DNA from: Hyphomicrobiales bacterium
Lineage (GTDB): Bacteria > Pseudomonadota > Alphaproteobacteria > Rhizobiales > Rhizobiaceae
Assembly (NCBI GenBank): GCA_900489925.1
Contig: UEHQ01000009.1
Coordinates: forward strand, 188,598-252,597
Direction: 5' to 3'
Length of the DNA stretch: 64,000 nucleotides
Below, piece after piece: positions 18,136-27,142 of this stretch. A model generated the notes under the pieces. That model was given only the letters and a program-made list of their open reading frames with translations, had not been told where the DNA came from and searched no databases. The position numbers and the translations under genes are program-made. How positions within the stretch are numbered: position 1 is the stretch's first letter; every line of letters begins with the position of its first letter.

Positions 18136-18534
18136 TCACGTCTCGACGAGTTTCAGGGTCTTGTTGAAGACCTTCAGAACCTGCTGCAGCTCGTGTCCAC
18201 GCTTCAGAATGACGCCATGTGTGTTGACCACCGAGAATGCGCCCTGCTTTGCGGCCAGCTTCGGGTTCTTCTCGATACGGAAGAGCGGCATCTCGCCGGA
18301 ACGCTTGAACACCGAGAAGACCGCGCGGTCCTTCAGATGGTCGATCGCATAGTCCCGCCATTCGCCTTCACCGACCATCCGGCCGTAAATCCACAGGATC
18401 GCATCGAGTTCGCGGCGATGAAAGGTGACCGGAAGCGGGTCCTTGCTTTGCTTGTATTCCTTGAGATCCACGATCGAGGAATTGCTGTCGGCTGTCCGGC
18501 TCTCGCCGTGCCGCAAATCCGGCTGATCTGTCAT
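18136..18534 (-). CDS. DUF2794 family protein
   Basis: 132 residues, a conserved alphaproteobacterial protein of unknown function. The conserved block runs from VTFHRRELDAILWIYGRMV, through EWRDYAIDHLKDRAVFSVFK, to a C-terminal basic region. There is no signal peptide or membrane segment, so it is probably cytoplasmic. GGGAG precedes the ATG by 7 nt. Confidence 0.82.
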   Translation of the reverse strand: MTDQPDLRHGESRTADSNSSIVDLKEYKQSKDPLPVTFHRRELDAILWIYGRMVGEGEWRDYAIDHLKDRAVFSVFKRSGEMPLFRIEKNPKLAAKQGAFSVVNTHGVILKRGHELQQVLKVFNKTLKLVET

Positions 18535-18796
18535 CAGGTCTCCCAGGGCCTCCGCTTGTGACAGGAGAATGACAGTTTGCCTTAGCGTTTACAAATTGCA
18601 AGCGGCCGGCCGGTCACATTAAGCATACTCTGTGCAATCTCCCGAGCGCCGTAATTCAGTCAAAACAGCGCCTCATTTGCAAGGGAAATTCCCCCCAACG
18701 CACCACGGGTCGTCAAGATTCGCTGCAAAATCAACACTCCGCATCGCCTCACCTGATTCGAAGGCAATGTGAAAGTTTGGCGCCAGCGCGCCAAAG

Positions 18797-18851
18797 GGCC
18801 CGGCTGACCGTATCGACCTTAACCCCAGCCCCGAATACGATCAGCCGGGCC
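18797..18851. repeat. Long imperfect inverted repeat
   Basis: GGCCCGGCTGA at 18797-18807 pairs perfectly with TCAGCCGGGCC at 18841-18851. After one mismatch, CGTAT (18809-18813) pairs with ATACG (18835-18839), giving 16 of 17 pairs around a 21-nt loop. No T run flanks it on either strand, so it is not a standard terminator. It could be part of a small RNA, an mRNA 3' structure or a palindromic repeat. Confidence 0.6.
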
Positions 18852-18862
18852 GCCCCGTTTTC

Positions 18863-18880
18863 CACCTGCCAAAGCAGGTG
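18863..18880 (-). terminator. Possible terminator of the DUF1223 gene
   Basis: Perfect 7-bp stem (CACCTGC / GCAGGTG) with a CAAA loop, 8 bp past the DUF1223 stop. No T tract follows on the minus strand (GGAAAACG), so the assignment rests on position. Confidence 0.4.
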
Positions 18881-18887
18881 AAACTCT

Positions 18888-19625
18888 TCAGATGTTCTTT
18901 CCAGCCATGATGACCGTCGCGCCAAGAATTGCCGACGGCGTTCCATCCACGGTAGAAGACTGTAGAAGAATCGCGCAACCTTCGAGATCGGGTTTCTGCA
19001 TGACATTGGCGGGTAGCGTCAAGCTCGTTTCCTTGCCATCCCACATGCCGACCGTTTCAACGTCGGTCACGCTGTTCAGATAGGCAATTTTCTGGCCGCT
19101 GTTTTCGCCCTTTTCGACATCGATGGTCTTCTCGCGATCGAAATAGACCATCACGACGTTTGCTTTCCCTGGCCCGGCGCCGATTTTGATCTCCAGCTCG
19201 TCATCTTTGATGCGAGCGTTGACAGGCACCGTCAGGCCTTTGCCTTCGGTGACAAAGCCATCGAGCTTGCTGGTAATGCCGTTGAGATCGGCGCCCGCCA
19301 CATGATCACGACCGTTGACCACGACCTGCGGCGTATAGACGTTGCTGCGCCCCATCGTACGCGCATAGCCATACTGACGTTCGGTGTTTTCCTTCGAGCT
19401 CAGGGTATCGGCCCAGCCGAGATAATTCCAGTAGTCGACGTGATAGGCGAGCGCAATCACGTCGCCGCGCTCTACCAGCTTGCGGAAAGCGGCATCAGCC
19501 GGCGGACAGGATGAGCATCCCTGAGCGGTAAAGAGCTCGACAACGCCTTTCGGCGCATCTTGCGCAAAAAGCGGACCCGCAAGGGCCACGCCTGCAATCA
19601 GCGAAATCAAAAACCGCGCGGACAT
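18888..19625 (-). CDS. DUF1223 secreted thioredoxin-fold protein
   Basis: 245 residues. A signal peptide (MSARFLISLIAGVALAGPLF, cleavage near AQDA) precedes GVVELFTAQGCSSCPPADAA, where CSSC resembles a thioredoxin active site. Then come AYHVDYWNYLGWADTLSS and YTPQVVVNGRDHV, hallmarks of DUF1223. It is probably periplasmic; redox activity is plausible from the CxxC but unproven. AGGTGA precedes the ATG. It is transcribed alone. Confidence 0.85.
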   Translation of the reverse strand: MSARFLISLIAGVALAGPLFAQDAPKGVVELFTAQGCSSCPPADAAFRKLVERGDVIALAYHVDYWNYLGWADTLSSKENTERQYGYARTMGRSNVYTPQVVVNGRDHVAGADLNGITSKLDGFVTEGKGLTVPVNARIKDDELEIKIGAGPGKANVVMVYFDREKTIDVEKGENSGQKIAYLNSVTDVETVGMWDGKETSLTLPANVMQKPDLEGCAILLQSSTVDGTPSAILGATVIMAGKNI

Positions 19626-19813
19626 TCACCTGCACCTTTTTCTTCAGCACCTGACAGTCCAGCCAAATGACTGCAGGTTCCGATTTATGAACGTAGAGAT
19701 AGTCGCTCCCGATCCAAACGAAAAGTCACGAACGGGTGAGACGGGGCTCCTGCAAGCAACGCCGAAACACATCGTCGTGAGCCGCGCGGTCAGTACCGCC
19801 GGCGCAAGCAAAA

Positions 19814-19839
19814 GCCGCCGGAAATCTCTCTCCGGCGGC
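19814..19839 (-). terminator. Rho-independent terminator of acnA
   Basis: 9-bp stem (GCCGCCGGA / TCCGGCGGC), 8-nt loop. On the minus strand it lies about 25 bp past the acnA stop and is followed by TTTTGCTTG. Confidence 0.9.
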
Positions 19840-19864
19840 CATTATCGGTGATAGCAGTTAAAAA

Positions 19865-22555
19865 TCAGGCGGCGAGGTCGCGAAGAACCGTCTGCAGGAT
19901 GCCGCCGTTGTTGAGGTAGATGACCTCGTCAAGCGTATCGACGCGCGACAGCAGCGGCACTTCCTTCACGGAACCGTCGCCGTAGGTGATCTTGGCGATC
20001 TTCTTCTCGCGCGGCTTGATGTTCTCGAGACCTTCGATGGTGACGATCTCGTCGCCCTTCAGTCCGAGGCTCTGCCAGGTCGTTCCCTCTTCGAAGACGA
20101 AGGGGATGACGCCCATGCCCACCAGGTTCGAGCGGTGGATACGCTCGAAGGACTGCGCGATCACGGCCTTGACGCCAAGCAGGTTGGTGCCCTTCGCCGC
20201 CCAGTCGCGGGACGAGCCGTTGCCGTATTCGACACCTGCGAAGATGACGAGCGGAACGCCCTCGGCCTTGTACTGCATCGCCGCGTCGTAGATCGATTCC
20301 TCTTCCTTCGACGGGTAATGGATGGTGTAGCCACCTTCCTTGCCGTTCGGGCCGAGCATGTGGTTGCGAATGCGGATGTTGGCAAAGGTGCCGCGCATCA
20401 TCACTTCATGGTTGCCACGACGCGTGCCGTACTGGTTGAAGTCAGCGACGCCAACATTGTTCTCGAGCAGGTAAGCACCGGCTGGAGACGCAGCCTTGAT
20501 CGAACCGGCCGGCGAAATGTGGTCGGTGGTGATCTTGTCGCCGAAGAGGCCGAGAACGCGCGCACCCTTGATGTCGGAAATGCCCGAGCCGGTCTTGCCC
20601 ATGCCCACGAAGTAAGGCGGGTTCTGCACGTAGGTCGACTTGTCGTCCCAGGCGTAGGTCTGTCCGGCCGGCACGTTGACGGCCTGCCAGTTTTCGTCGC
20701 CCTTGAACACGTCTGCGTACTTCGTTTCGTAAAGTTCGCGGGTGACGTACTTCTGGATGAACTCCTGCACTTCGTGCGAAGTCGGCCAGATGTCCTTGAG
20801 GTAGACAGGCTTGCCGTTCTGGTCTTCACCGATCGGCTCCTTGGTCAGGTCCTTCTGGACCGTACCGGCAAGCGCATAGGCGACGACGAGCGGCGGGGAG
20901 GCCAGGTAGTTCGCCTGAACGTCGGGCGAGATACGACCTTCAAAGTTACGGTTACCGGACAGAACGCCCGAAACGATCAGGCCCTTGTCGTTGATCGTCT
21001 TCGAGATCGGCGCCGGCAGCGGGCCGGAGTTGCCGATGCAGGTCGTGCAGCCGAAGCCGACGAGGTTGAAGCCGAGCTTGTCGAGGTCAGCCTGAAGGCC
21101 GGACTTCGCCAGATATTCGCCGACAACCTGCGATCCTGGTGCCAGCGAGGTCTTGACCCACGGCTTCGTCTTCAGACCCTTAGCAACGGCGTTGCGAGCG
21201 AGAAGGCCTGCGGCGATCAGAACCGACGGGTTCGAGGTGTTGGTGCAGGAGGTGATAGCGGCAATAGCAACGTCGCCATGGCCGAGATCGAAGTCGGTGC
21301 CTTCAACCGCATAGCGGTTCGAGAGCTGACCGGGCTTCTTGTAGTCCGTGTCCATCGAGCCGGCGAAACCGGACGCAATGTTTTCGAGCGGGATGCGGCC
21401 TTCAGGACGCTTCGGGCCGGCCATGGCGGGCACGACGTCGCCGAGGTCGAGTTCCAGCGTGTCGGTGAAGACGAGATCGGAGCCGTCGCCTTCGCGCCAC
21501 ATGCCCTGAGCCTTGGAGTAGGCTTCAACCAGCGCAATGCGGTCCTTGGTGCGGCCCGACATGTTGAGGTAGTTGATGGTTTCGCCGTCAACCGGGAAGA
21601 AGCCGCAGGTCGCGCCGTATTCCGGACCCATGTTGCCGATCGTCGCACGGTCGGCGAGCGGCATGTTGTCCATGCCAGGGCCGAAGAATTCGACGAACTT
21701 CGAGACAACGCCCTTCTTGCGCAGCATCTGCACGACCATCAGCACGAGGTCGGTCGCCGTAACGCCTTCCTTGAGCTTGCCGGTGAGCTTGAAGCCGATA
21801 ACTTCAGGCAGGAGCATCGAGACCGGCTGGCCGAGCATGGCCGCTTCCGCTTCGATCCCGCCGACGCCCCAGCCGAGAACGCCGAGACCATTGATCATCG
21901 TCGTGTGCGAGTCGGTGCCGACGCAGGTATCAGGATAAGCGATGGTCTCGCCGTCCTCTTCCTTCGTCCAGACGGTCTGGCCGAGATACTCGAGATTGAC
22001 CTGGTGACAGATCCCGGTGCCCGGAGGAACAACGCGGAAATTCTTGAATGCCTGCTGGCCCCACTTCAGGAAGCGGTAGCGCTCGCCGTTGCGCTGGTAC
22101 TCCAACTCGACGTTCTTGGCGAAGGCCTGCGGCGTGCCGAACTCGTCAACAATGACGGAGTGGTCGATCACAAGGTCAACGGGAACCAGCGGGTTGATCT
22201 TCTCGGGGTCGCCACCGAGCGACACCATCGCGTCGCGCATCGCGGCGAGGTCGACGACGGCGGGAACGCCGGTGAAGTCCTGCATCAGAACGCGCGCCGG
22301 ACGATAGGCGATTTCGTTTTCGACAGTGCCCTTGTTGTTCAACCATTCGGCAACGCCAAGGATGTGTTCCTTGGTGACGGACTGGCCGTCTTCGAAGCGC
22401 AGCAGGTTCTCGAGCAGAACCTTCATCGAATAGGGAAGCTTCGAAACGCCCGGCAGGCCGTTGGCTTCAGCCTTGGGAAGGCTGAAATACACGTAGTCCT
22501 TACCGTCCACGGTGAGCGTGGAACGACAATTGAAGCTGTCAAGAGATTTAGACAC
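19865..22555 (-). CDS. acnA: Aconitate hydratase A
   Basis: 896 residues, the normal length of AcnA/IRP-type aconitases. It interconverts citrate and isocitrate in the TCA cycle using a [4Fe-4S] cluster. The cluster ligands are visible as SCTNTSNPS near residue 440 and [13 protein letters not shown] near 507. GTG 22555 (reading [18 protein letters not shown]) is preferred: GGGG lies upstream and homologues begin there. It is divergent from ccmA, and its promoter overlaps an Irr-box-like palindrome. Its own terminator follows. Confidence 0.97.
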   Translation of the reverse strand: MSKSLDSFNCRSTLTVDGKDYVYFSLPKAEANGLPGVSKLPYSMKVLLENLLRFEDGQSVTKEHILGVAEWLNNKGTVENEIAYRPARVLMQDFTGVPAVVDLAAMRDAMVSLGGDPEKINPLVPVDLVIDHSVIVDEFGTPQAFAKNVELEYQRNGERYRFLKWGQQAFKNFRVVPPGTGICHQVNLEYLGQTVWTKEEDGETIAYPDTCVGTDSHTTMINGLGVLGWGVGGIEAEAAMLGQPVSMLLPEVIGFKLTGKLKEGVTATDLVLMVVQMLRKKGVVSKFVEFFGPGMDNMPLADRATIGNMGPEYGATCGFFPVDGETINYLNMSGRTKDRIALVEAYSKAQGMWREGDGSDLVFTDTLELDLGDVVPAMAGPKRPEGRIPLENIASGFAGSMDTDYKKPGQLSNRYAVEGTDFDLGHGDVAIAAITSCTNTSNPSVLIAAGLLARNAVAKGLKTKPWVKTSLAPGSQVVGEYLAKSGLQADLDKLGFNLVGFGCTTCIGNSGPLPAPISKTINDKGLIVSGVLSGNRNFEGRISPDVQANYLASPPLVVAYALAGTVQKDLTKEPIGEDQNGKPVYLKDIWPTSHEVQEFIQKYVTRELYETKYADVFKGDENWQAVNVPAGQTYAWDDKSTYVQNPPYFVGMGKTGSGISDIKGARVLGLFGDKITTDHISPAGSIKAASPAGAYLLENNVGVADFNQYGTRRGNHEVMMRGTFANIRIRNHMLGPNGKEGGYTIHYPSKEEESIYDAAMQYKAEGVPLVIFAGVEYGNGSSRDWAAKGTNLLGVKAVIAQSFERIHRSNLVGMGVIPFVFEEGTTWQSLGLKGDEIVTIEGLENIKPREKKIAKITYGDGSVKEVPLLSRVDTLDEVIYLNNGGILQTVLRDLAA

Positions 22556-22717
22556 GAGATACCCCGTTTCTGATAGCGAACACAATTGTGCGGACGCCTA
22601 TGCACGTAATGCACATCAGGATGCGGGTACGGCCATTTCCGCTGTCCGCACATGAAGTTTGACCTCATGTTCGGCGCTAGGATGAAATTCACGCCGACCG
22701 CTGGCGTGGTTGCGGGT

Positions 22718-22747
22718 CTTATAGATAATTTCTAAGAAAGGTGCCAG
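22718..22747 (-). promoter_or_regulatory. Putative acnA promoter
   Basis: On the minus strand CTGGCA (22747-22742) and CTATAA (22723-22718) are about 18 bp apart, a fair match to the alphaproteobacterial sigma-70 consensus. The -10 hexamer overlaps the Irr-box-like site. The mRNA leader to the GTG at 22555 would be about 155 nt. Confidence 0.4.
22719..22735. promoter_or_regulatory. Candidate Irr box (iron control element) between acnA and ccmA
   Basis: The 17-mer TATAGATAATTTCTAAG matches the rhizobial iron control element TTTAGAA-N3-TTCTAAA at 11 of 14 defined positions. Irr is the haem/iron-responsive Fur-family regulator of rhizobia. The genes on both sides (an Fe-S enzyme and haem export for cytochromes c) suit iron control. 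The match is by eye and binding is inferred. Confidence 0.45.
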
Positions 22748-22784
22748 AGAGTGCGTGGCCCATTTCGGATTTTTTTGCATTGCG

Positions 22785-23462
22785 ATGACTGAAAAATTAA
22801 ACCCCTCAAAAGTCACGGATCTTGCCGCTGCGAATCTCGCTGCGCGCCGGGGCGAAGACCTGATTTTCGAGGGGGTGTCGTTCCACCTGAAATCCGGCGA
22901 AGCGCTGGTTTTGACAGGCAAAAATGGATCAGGAAAGTCAACTTTACTGCGTGTCGTCGTCGGTCTCTTGCGACCGGAGAGCGGCACAGTGACGGTGACT
23001 GATTCGGAAGGACGAACGGAAAGCCACGTCGGCGAGATCAGCCACTATCTTGGCCACCGCAACGCCATGAAAAGCGAGCTGACGGTCGCGGAAAACCTCG
23101 GTTTCTGGCGCGATTTTCTTGGCGGCGGCAACAACGCCGCGACGCTGTCGATCGAAGAGGCTGCCGAGGCGGTTGGCCTTGCCGGCATCACCCACCTACC
23201 CTTCGGCTACCTCTCCGCCGGACAGCAACGCCGTTTCGGCTTCGCCAAGCTTCTCGTCGCCTACCGACCGATCTGGATCCTCGATGAACCGACCGCAGCA
23301 CTGGATACCAGCGCCGATCGGCTGTTTGCGGACCTTATAAACGCCCATCGGCAAGGTGGCGGCATAGTCCTTGCGGCTACGCATCAACCATTGGGGCTGA
23401 CCGATGCGCGGGAATTGCGGATGACGGGTTTTGCGGGCGTCGAGAGGGGAGTGTGGGAATGA
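22785..23462 (+). CDS. ccmA: Haem exporter ATP-binding protein CcmA
   Basis: 225 residues. Walker A GKNGSGKST lies near residue 46, the signature LSAGQQRRFGFAKLL near 140, and Walker B IWILDEPTAALD follows. CcmA with CcmB, CcmC and CcmD forms the complex that releases haem-loaded CcmE for cytochrome c maturation. ATG 22785 (MTEKLNPSKV) is preferred over an in-frame GTG at 22755. It starts the five-gene ccmABCDG operon and is divergent from acnA. Confidence 0.94.
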   Translation: MTEKLNPSKVTDLAAANLAARRGEDLIFEGVSFHLKSGEALVLTGKNGSGKSTLLRVVVGLLRPESGTVTVTDSEGRTESHVGEISHYLGHRNAMKSELTVAENLGFWRDFLGGGNNAATLSIEEAAEAVGLAGITHLPFGYLSAGQQRRFGFAKLLVAYRPIWILDEPTAALDTSADRLFADLINAHRQGGGIVLAATHQPLGLTDARELRMTGFAGVERGVWE

Positions 23463-23529
23463 CGCTTCAGCAGACGCCAACCAGATATCTCCGACCGTCC
23501 CGCCCCCACCAGGAGCCAGCACCCCGCTC

Positions 23530-24189
23530 ATGACCGCTCTCCTCCTGCGTGACATCAAACTCTCCATTCGCGCCGGCGGCGGCGCGCTCATCGGCGTGTT
23601 GTTCTTCCTCACGGTCGTCGCGGTCATCCCCTTCGGTGTCGGGCCGGACCTTGCCCTGCTGTCGCGCATCGGGCCGGCGATCGTCTGGATCGGTGCTCTT
23701 CTTGCGGCGCTCCTCGGCCTTGACCGGCTTTTCCAGGCGGAACGCGACGACGGCGCGCTGGATCTGATGCTGATGCATGAGACGCCCCTGGTGCTGACGG
23801 TACTGATCAAGTGCCTAGCCCACTGGATCGCCACCAGCCTGCCGCTTGTCATCGCCTCGCCGCTGCTCGGCCTGTTCATGAACATGAGCGAGACCGCGAT
23901 CGGCGCCACCATGCTGACGCTGCTGGTCGGGACGCCGGCCATCACCTTCATTGGCGCCGTGGGCGCCGCAGTCGCGGTAGCCCTGCCTCGTGGCGGGCTT
24001 CTCGTCTCGATCCTGGTACTGCCGCTGACGATCCCGGTGCTGATCTTCGGCGTCAGCGCCACTTATGCGGCTGTCGAAGGGCCCTCGCCCTTCCTGCCGC
24101 CGTTCCTGATCCTGATCGCTCTGACACTGTTCTTTGCTGTCATCGGCCCCGCGGCGGCGGCCCTTGCGCTGCGCAACACATCGGATTGA
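23530..24189 (+). CDS. ccmB: Haem exporter permease CcmB
   Basis: 219 residues, the standard size, with six hydrophobic segments. It opens MTALLLRDIKLSIRAGGGAL and has LDRLFQAERDDGALDLMLM, the conserved CcmB loop. It is an inner-membrane partner of CcmA. The frame is open upstream to 23431, but the family start is ATG 23530. It lies 67 bp after ccmA. Confidence 0.95.
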   Translation: MTALLLRDIKLSIRAGGGALIGVLFFLTVVAVIPFGVGPDLALLSRIGPAIVWIGALLAALLGLDRLFQAERDDGALDLMLMHETPLVLTVLIKCLAHWIATSLPLVIASPLLGLFMNMSETAIGATMLTLLVGTPAITFIGAVGAAVAVALPRGGLLVSILVLPLTIPVLIFGVSATYAAVEGPSPFLPPFLILIALTLFFAVIGPAAAALALRNTSD

Positions 24190-24236
24190 TTGCCCGCTCG
24201 ATTGCGGCAAACGGCAGATCGCGCTAAGGAGACGGC

Positions 24237-24998
24237 ATGACCGAAAGCAGCCTGGCCATCACCAAATTCAGCGATCTCGCCAACCCGACGCGGTTCCTGG
24301 CGCTCGCTGCCCGCCTCATTCCGTGGATGGCCGGCATCACCGCCCTCTGTTTTATCGTGGGGCTGTATCTCAGCTTCACGACCCAGGGCGACTACCAGCA
24401 GGGCGAAACAGTCCGCATCATGTATATCCACGTGCCGGCCGCTTGGCTGTCGATGATGGGTTACACGATCATGAGCATCTCGGCGATCGGCACTCTGGTC
24501 TGGCGCCATCCGCTGGCCGACGTGTCCGCCAAGGCCGCTGCTCCGCTCGGCGCCGCCTTCACATTGATCGCACTTGTCACTGGTTCGCTCTGGGGCAAAC
24601 CGATGTGGGGCACCTGGTGGGTCTGGGATGCACGGCTCACCTCCGTCTTCATCCTCTTCCTGATGTATCTTGGCCTGATCGCGCTCAACCGCGCCATGGA
24701 CGATCCGTCGAAGGCCGCCCGCGTCAGCGCTGTGTTGATCCTCGTCGGCTTCGTCAACATCCCGATCATCAAGTTCTCGGTCGACTGGTGGAACACTCTG
24801 CATCAGTCGGCGAGCGTCCTGCGCCTCGACGGTCCGGCGATCGACCCGGAATTCCTGCGCCCGCTGCTCGTCATGGCGGTCGCGTTCACCATGCTCTTCC
24901 TCACGCTGCATGTCATGGCCATCCGCAATGAGATCTGGCGCCGTCGCATTGCGGCGCAGCGCCGCCTTGCCGCTCGCCTTGCAAGCCGCGAGGCATAG
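24237..24998 (+). CDS. ccmC: Haem lyase/export protein CcmC
   Basis: 253 residues with six membrane segments and the tryptophan-rich haem-handling motif WGTWWVWD at 124-131. The axial-ligand histidines fall in IHVPAAW (His65) and NTLHQSASV. It loads haem onto CcmE in the periplasm. AAGGAG precedes the ATG. CcmE, CcmF and CcmH are not in this window. Confidence 0.96.
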   Translation: MTESSLAITKFSDLANPTRFLALAARLIPWMAGITALCFIVGLYLSFTTQGDYQQGETVRIMYIHVPAAWLSMMGYTIMSISAIGTLVWRHPLADVSAKAAAPLGAAFTLIALVTGSLWGKPMWGTWWVWDARLTSVFILFLMYLGLIALNRAMDDPSKAARVSAVLILVGFVNIPIIKFSVDWWNTLHQSASVLRLDGPAIDPEFLRPLLVMAVAFTMLFLTLHVMAIRNEIWRRRIAAQRRLAARLASREA

Positions 24999-25002
24999 AC
25001 CG

Positions 25003-25170
25003 ATGACGCACACATTCTATGTCTACAGCTCCTATGCCTTCGCCGCCGCGACCAGCATCGCCGTGACGCTCTGGACCTGGCTCGACGGCCGCGCGCGCCG
25101 CCGGGAATTGGCAGCGCTCGAGGCATCGGGAATCCGCCGCCGTTCGGCACGCGCCAAGGATACGAAATGA
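25003..25170 (+). CDS. ccmD: Haem exporter subunit CcmD
   Basis: 55 residues: one membrane helix ([19 protein letters not shown]) followed by a basic cytoplasmic tail ([19 protein letters not shown]). CcmD joins the CcmABC complex and is needed for release of holo-CcmE. It starts 4 bp after ccmC and overlaps the ccmG start by 4 bp. The frame is open upstream, but only the part from ATG 25003 resembles CcmD. Confidence 0.9.
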   Translation: MTHTFYVYSSYAFAAATSIAVTLWTWLDGRARRRELAALEASGIRRRSARAKDTK

Positions 25171-25772
25171 CCGACGCTCCTGACGCCACGCCGCGCAAGC
25201 GCGGCTTCGGGCACTATGCCTTCGCCCTGATCCCTCTCATCGTCTTTGGCGGCATCGCTGCCATCGCGGGGAAGATGCTTTACGATCAGGACGTACACGG
25301 CAAGGACATTTCCGAGATCCCCTCGGCGCTCCTGGGGACCAAGGCCCCGTCACTGGATCTGCCGCCGCTTGAGGGCGCCAACCTGCCGGCGCTGACCGAC
25401 GCCAGCATCAAGGGCAAGCTGACGCTGGTCAATGTCTTTGCCTCCTGGTGCATCCCCTGCCGCGAGGAACATCCGATCCTCAAGAAGCTGGCTGGTGATA
25501 GCCGACTCAACATCGTTGCCATCAACTACAAGGACAAGAACGACAACGCGCTGCGTTTCCTCGGCGAACTCGGCAATCCCTACAAGGCGATCGGCATCGA
25601 CCCCAAGGGGCAGGCGGCAATCGACTGGGGCGTGTACGGAATTCCGGAAAGCTACCTAGTCGGGCCGGATGGAACGATCCTTTACAAGCGCGTCGGCCCG
25701 TTTGACGACATCAGCCTGAAGGAAGGGCTTTTTCCTGCCATCGAGAAGGCGTTGGGCAAGCCGGTCTCGTAA
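25167..25772 (+). CDS. ccmG: Thiol:disulfide interchange protein CcmG/DsbE
   Basis: 201 residues. One N-terminal membrane anchor ([19 protein letters not shown]) is followed by a periplasmic thioredoxin fold with active site WCIPC (Cys95, Cys98) and the cis-Pro region [13 protein letters not shown]. It reduces apocytochrome c thiols before haem attachment. ATG overlaps the ccmD stop. It is the last gene of the operon and is convergent with the UPF0314 gene. Confidence 0.95.
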   Translation: MTDAPDATPRKRGFGHYAFALIPLIVFGGIAAIAGKMLYDQDVHGKDISEIPSALLGTKAPSLDLPPLEGANLPALTDASIKGKLTLVNVFASWCIPCREEHPILKKLAGDSRLNIVAINYKDKNDNALRFLGELGNPYKAIGIDPKGQAAIDWGVYGIPESYLVGPDGTILYKRVGPFDDISLKEGLFPAIEKALGKPVS

Positions 25773-25811
25773 GACGCCTGCTCCACGTCAACGCCGTGGC
25801 CGGGATCTAAG

Positions 25812-26405
25812 CTAAACCCCGACGCCACTCTGCCAGGTCTTCACCGCCTCCAGCGGCCAGACCAGCATCAGCACGTTGAGCGTCAGGTTGTCCCTGATCA
25901 TGTAGCCGGTGAATATCTCGAAGAAGATGGCGATCGCCACCGTCAGCGCCACCGGCGCCCGGGAGGCGAAGAAGAAGCCAAGCACCATGAACACCGTGTC
26001 CATCGCCGAATTCAGAATGCTGTCGCCGTAATAATCGAGCGAGATCGTCGCTGTGCGGTAGCGGTCGATGATGATCGGCGAGTTCTCCAGCAGCTCCCAG
26101 CCGGACTCGATGACCAGCGCCAGCAGCAGTCGCGCCGCGATCGGCTTGCCGCGCAGAAGAAGATGCGTGATGCCGTAGAAGATGAAGCCGTGGATGATGT
26201 GCGACGGCGTGTACCAGTCGGAGATATGCTGCGAATTGCCGCTGGAATTGACCGTTCCCTCCCACAGCTTGATGTAGCCGCAGGTGCAGATCGGCGTCCG
26301 CCCCATCATGTATTCAGCGATGATCTGGATCAGCAGAACCGCAAGGCATGCGACGAACCAGAAGCTCTGATGCTTTGCTCTCTCAGCCGTATCCAGTGCT
26401 GTCAC
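25812..26405 (-). CDS. UPF0314 (DUF2585) membrane protein
   Basis: 197 residues, several membrane helices, with the conserved [29 protein letters not shown] and [18 protein letters not shown] blocks of UPF0314. Function unknown; it is found across Rhizobiales. It begins at a GTG that overlaps the yciB stop by 4 bp, so the two are translationally coupled. Confidence 0.88.
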   Translation of the reverse strand: MTALDTAERAKHQSFWFVACLAVLLIQIIAEYMMGRTPICTCGYIKLWEGTVNSSGNSQHISDWYTPSHIIHGFIFYGITHLLLRGKPIAARLLLALVIESGWELLENSPIIIDRYRTATISLDYYGDSILNSAMDTVFMVLGFFFASRAPVALTVAIAIFFEIFTGYMIRDNLTLNVLMLVWPLEAVKTWQSGVGV

Positions 26406-27046
26406 TTCTCCGTCTCTCCCTCCGGCGCCAGCGTATGCTTCATGATCAGCGGCATCTGCGCAAGCGTGAAGATGATGGTGATCGGCATTGTTCCCCAGAC
26501 TTTGAAGGCCACCCAGGCATCATCGGAGAAATTGCGCCACACGACCTCGTTGAGCACGGCAAGAAACAGGAAGAAGACACCCCAGCGGATAGTAAGCTTG
26601 CGCCAACCGTCGGCATCGAGCTGGAAGGCGGCGTTGAAGACATAGCCGAGCAACGATTTGCCGAACAGCAACCCACCGAGCAGTGTGAAGCCAAACAGCG
26701 CATTGATAATGGTCGGCTTCATCTTGATGAAGGTCTCGTCCTGCAGATAGATCGACAGCGAGCCGAACACCAGCACGACGATGCCCGAGACGAAGGGCAT
26801 GATCGGCAGATGGCGCAGCACGATCTTCGAGATCACCAGCGAAATCACCGTCGCCGCCATGAACAGCGCGGTGGCGACAAACAGCGGACCACCAAGGGTC
26901 GCCAGAACAGGGAATTTCTCGACCAGCCACGGGCCGCGCAGATTGGCGAAGAAGAAGATGAGCAGGGGCCCGAGTTCCAGCGCCAGCTTCAGCATCGGAT
27001 GATGCTTGTCGGCAGCCGAAGGGGTGATATCGCTTTCGGTCGTCAT
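26402..27046 (-). CDS. yciB: Septation protein A / inner-membrane protein YciB
   Basis: 214 residues with five or six membrane helices. Family landmarks are [16 protein letters not shown] at the start and [17 protein letters not shown] and [20 protein letters not shown] later. YciB (IspZ) interacts with divisome and elongasome proteins and supports envelope integrity. It lies 96 bp downstream of ftsY on the same strand and is coupled to the UPF0314 gene. Confidence 0.93.
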   Translation of the reverse strand: MTTESDITPSAADKHHPMLKLALELGPLLIFFFANLRGPWLVEKFPVLATLGGPLFVATALFMAATVISLVISKIVLRHLPIMPFVSGIVVLVFGSLSIYLQDETFIKMKPTIINALFGFTLLGGLLFGKSLLGYVFNAAFQLDADGWRKLTIRWGVFFLFLAVLNEVVWRNFSDDAWVAFKVWGTMPITIIFTLAQMPLIMKHTLAPEGETEK

Positions 27047-27142
27047 TCTATCTCAAATCCGTTCTTCGTCGCAGACGCTTGCGCGCCGTTGCGGGCATAT
27101 GTGTGGCATCAATAGCCTTGTACGGCAATGGCTCCGGCCCGA

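Larger units (their letters stand above)
18535..18887. other. 353-bp geneless region with two hairpins
   Basis: I see no supported gene. A minus-strand open frame (18749-19006) runs into the DUF1223 gene in another frame and has no family resemblance. The right part contains a long imperfect hairpin (18797-18851) and a second hairpin (18863-18880), annotated separately. Confidence 0.5.

Noticed and set aside
18749..19006. An 85-codon minus-strand frame overlapping the end of the DUF1223 gene
   Set aside because: It lies in another frame of a convincing gene and shows no protein-like pattern beyond the overlap.
20135..22573. An 812-codon open frame on the plus strand opposite acnA
   Set aside because: It is antisense to a confidently identified aconitase, has no recognisable domain, and its Arg/Val/Asp/Glu-rich composition is what high-GC codon bias produces on the opposite strand.
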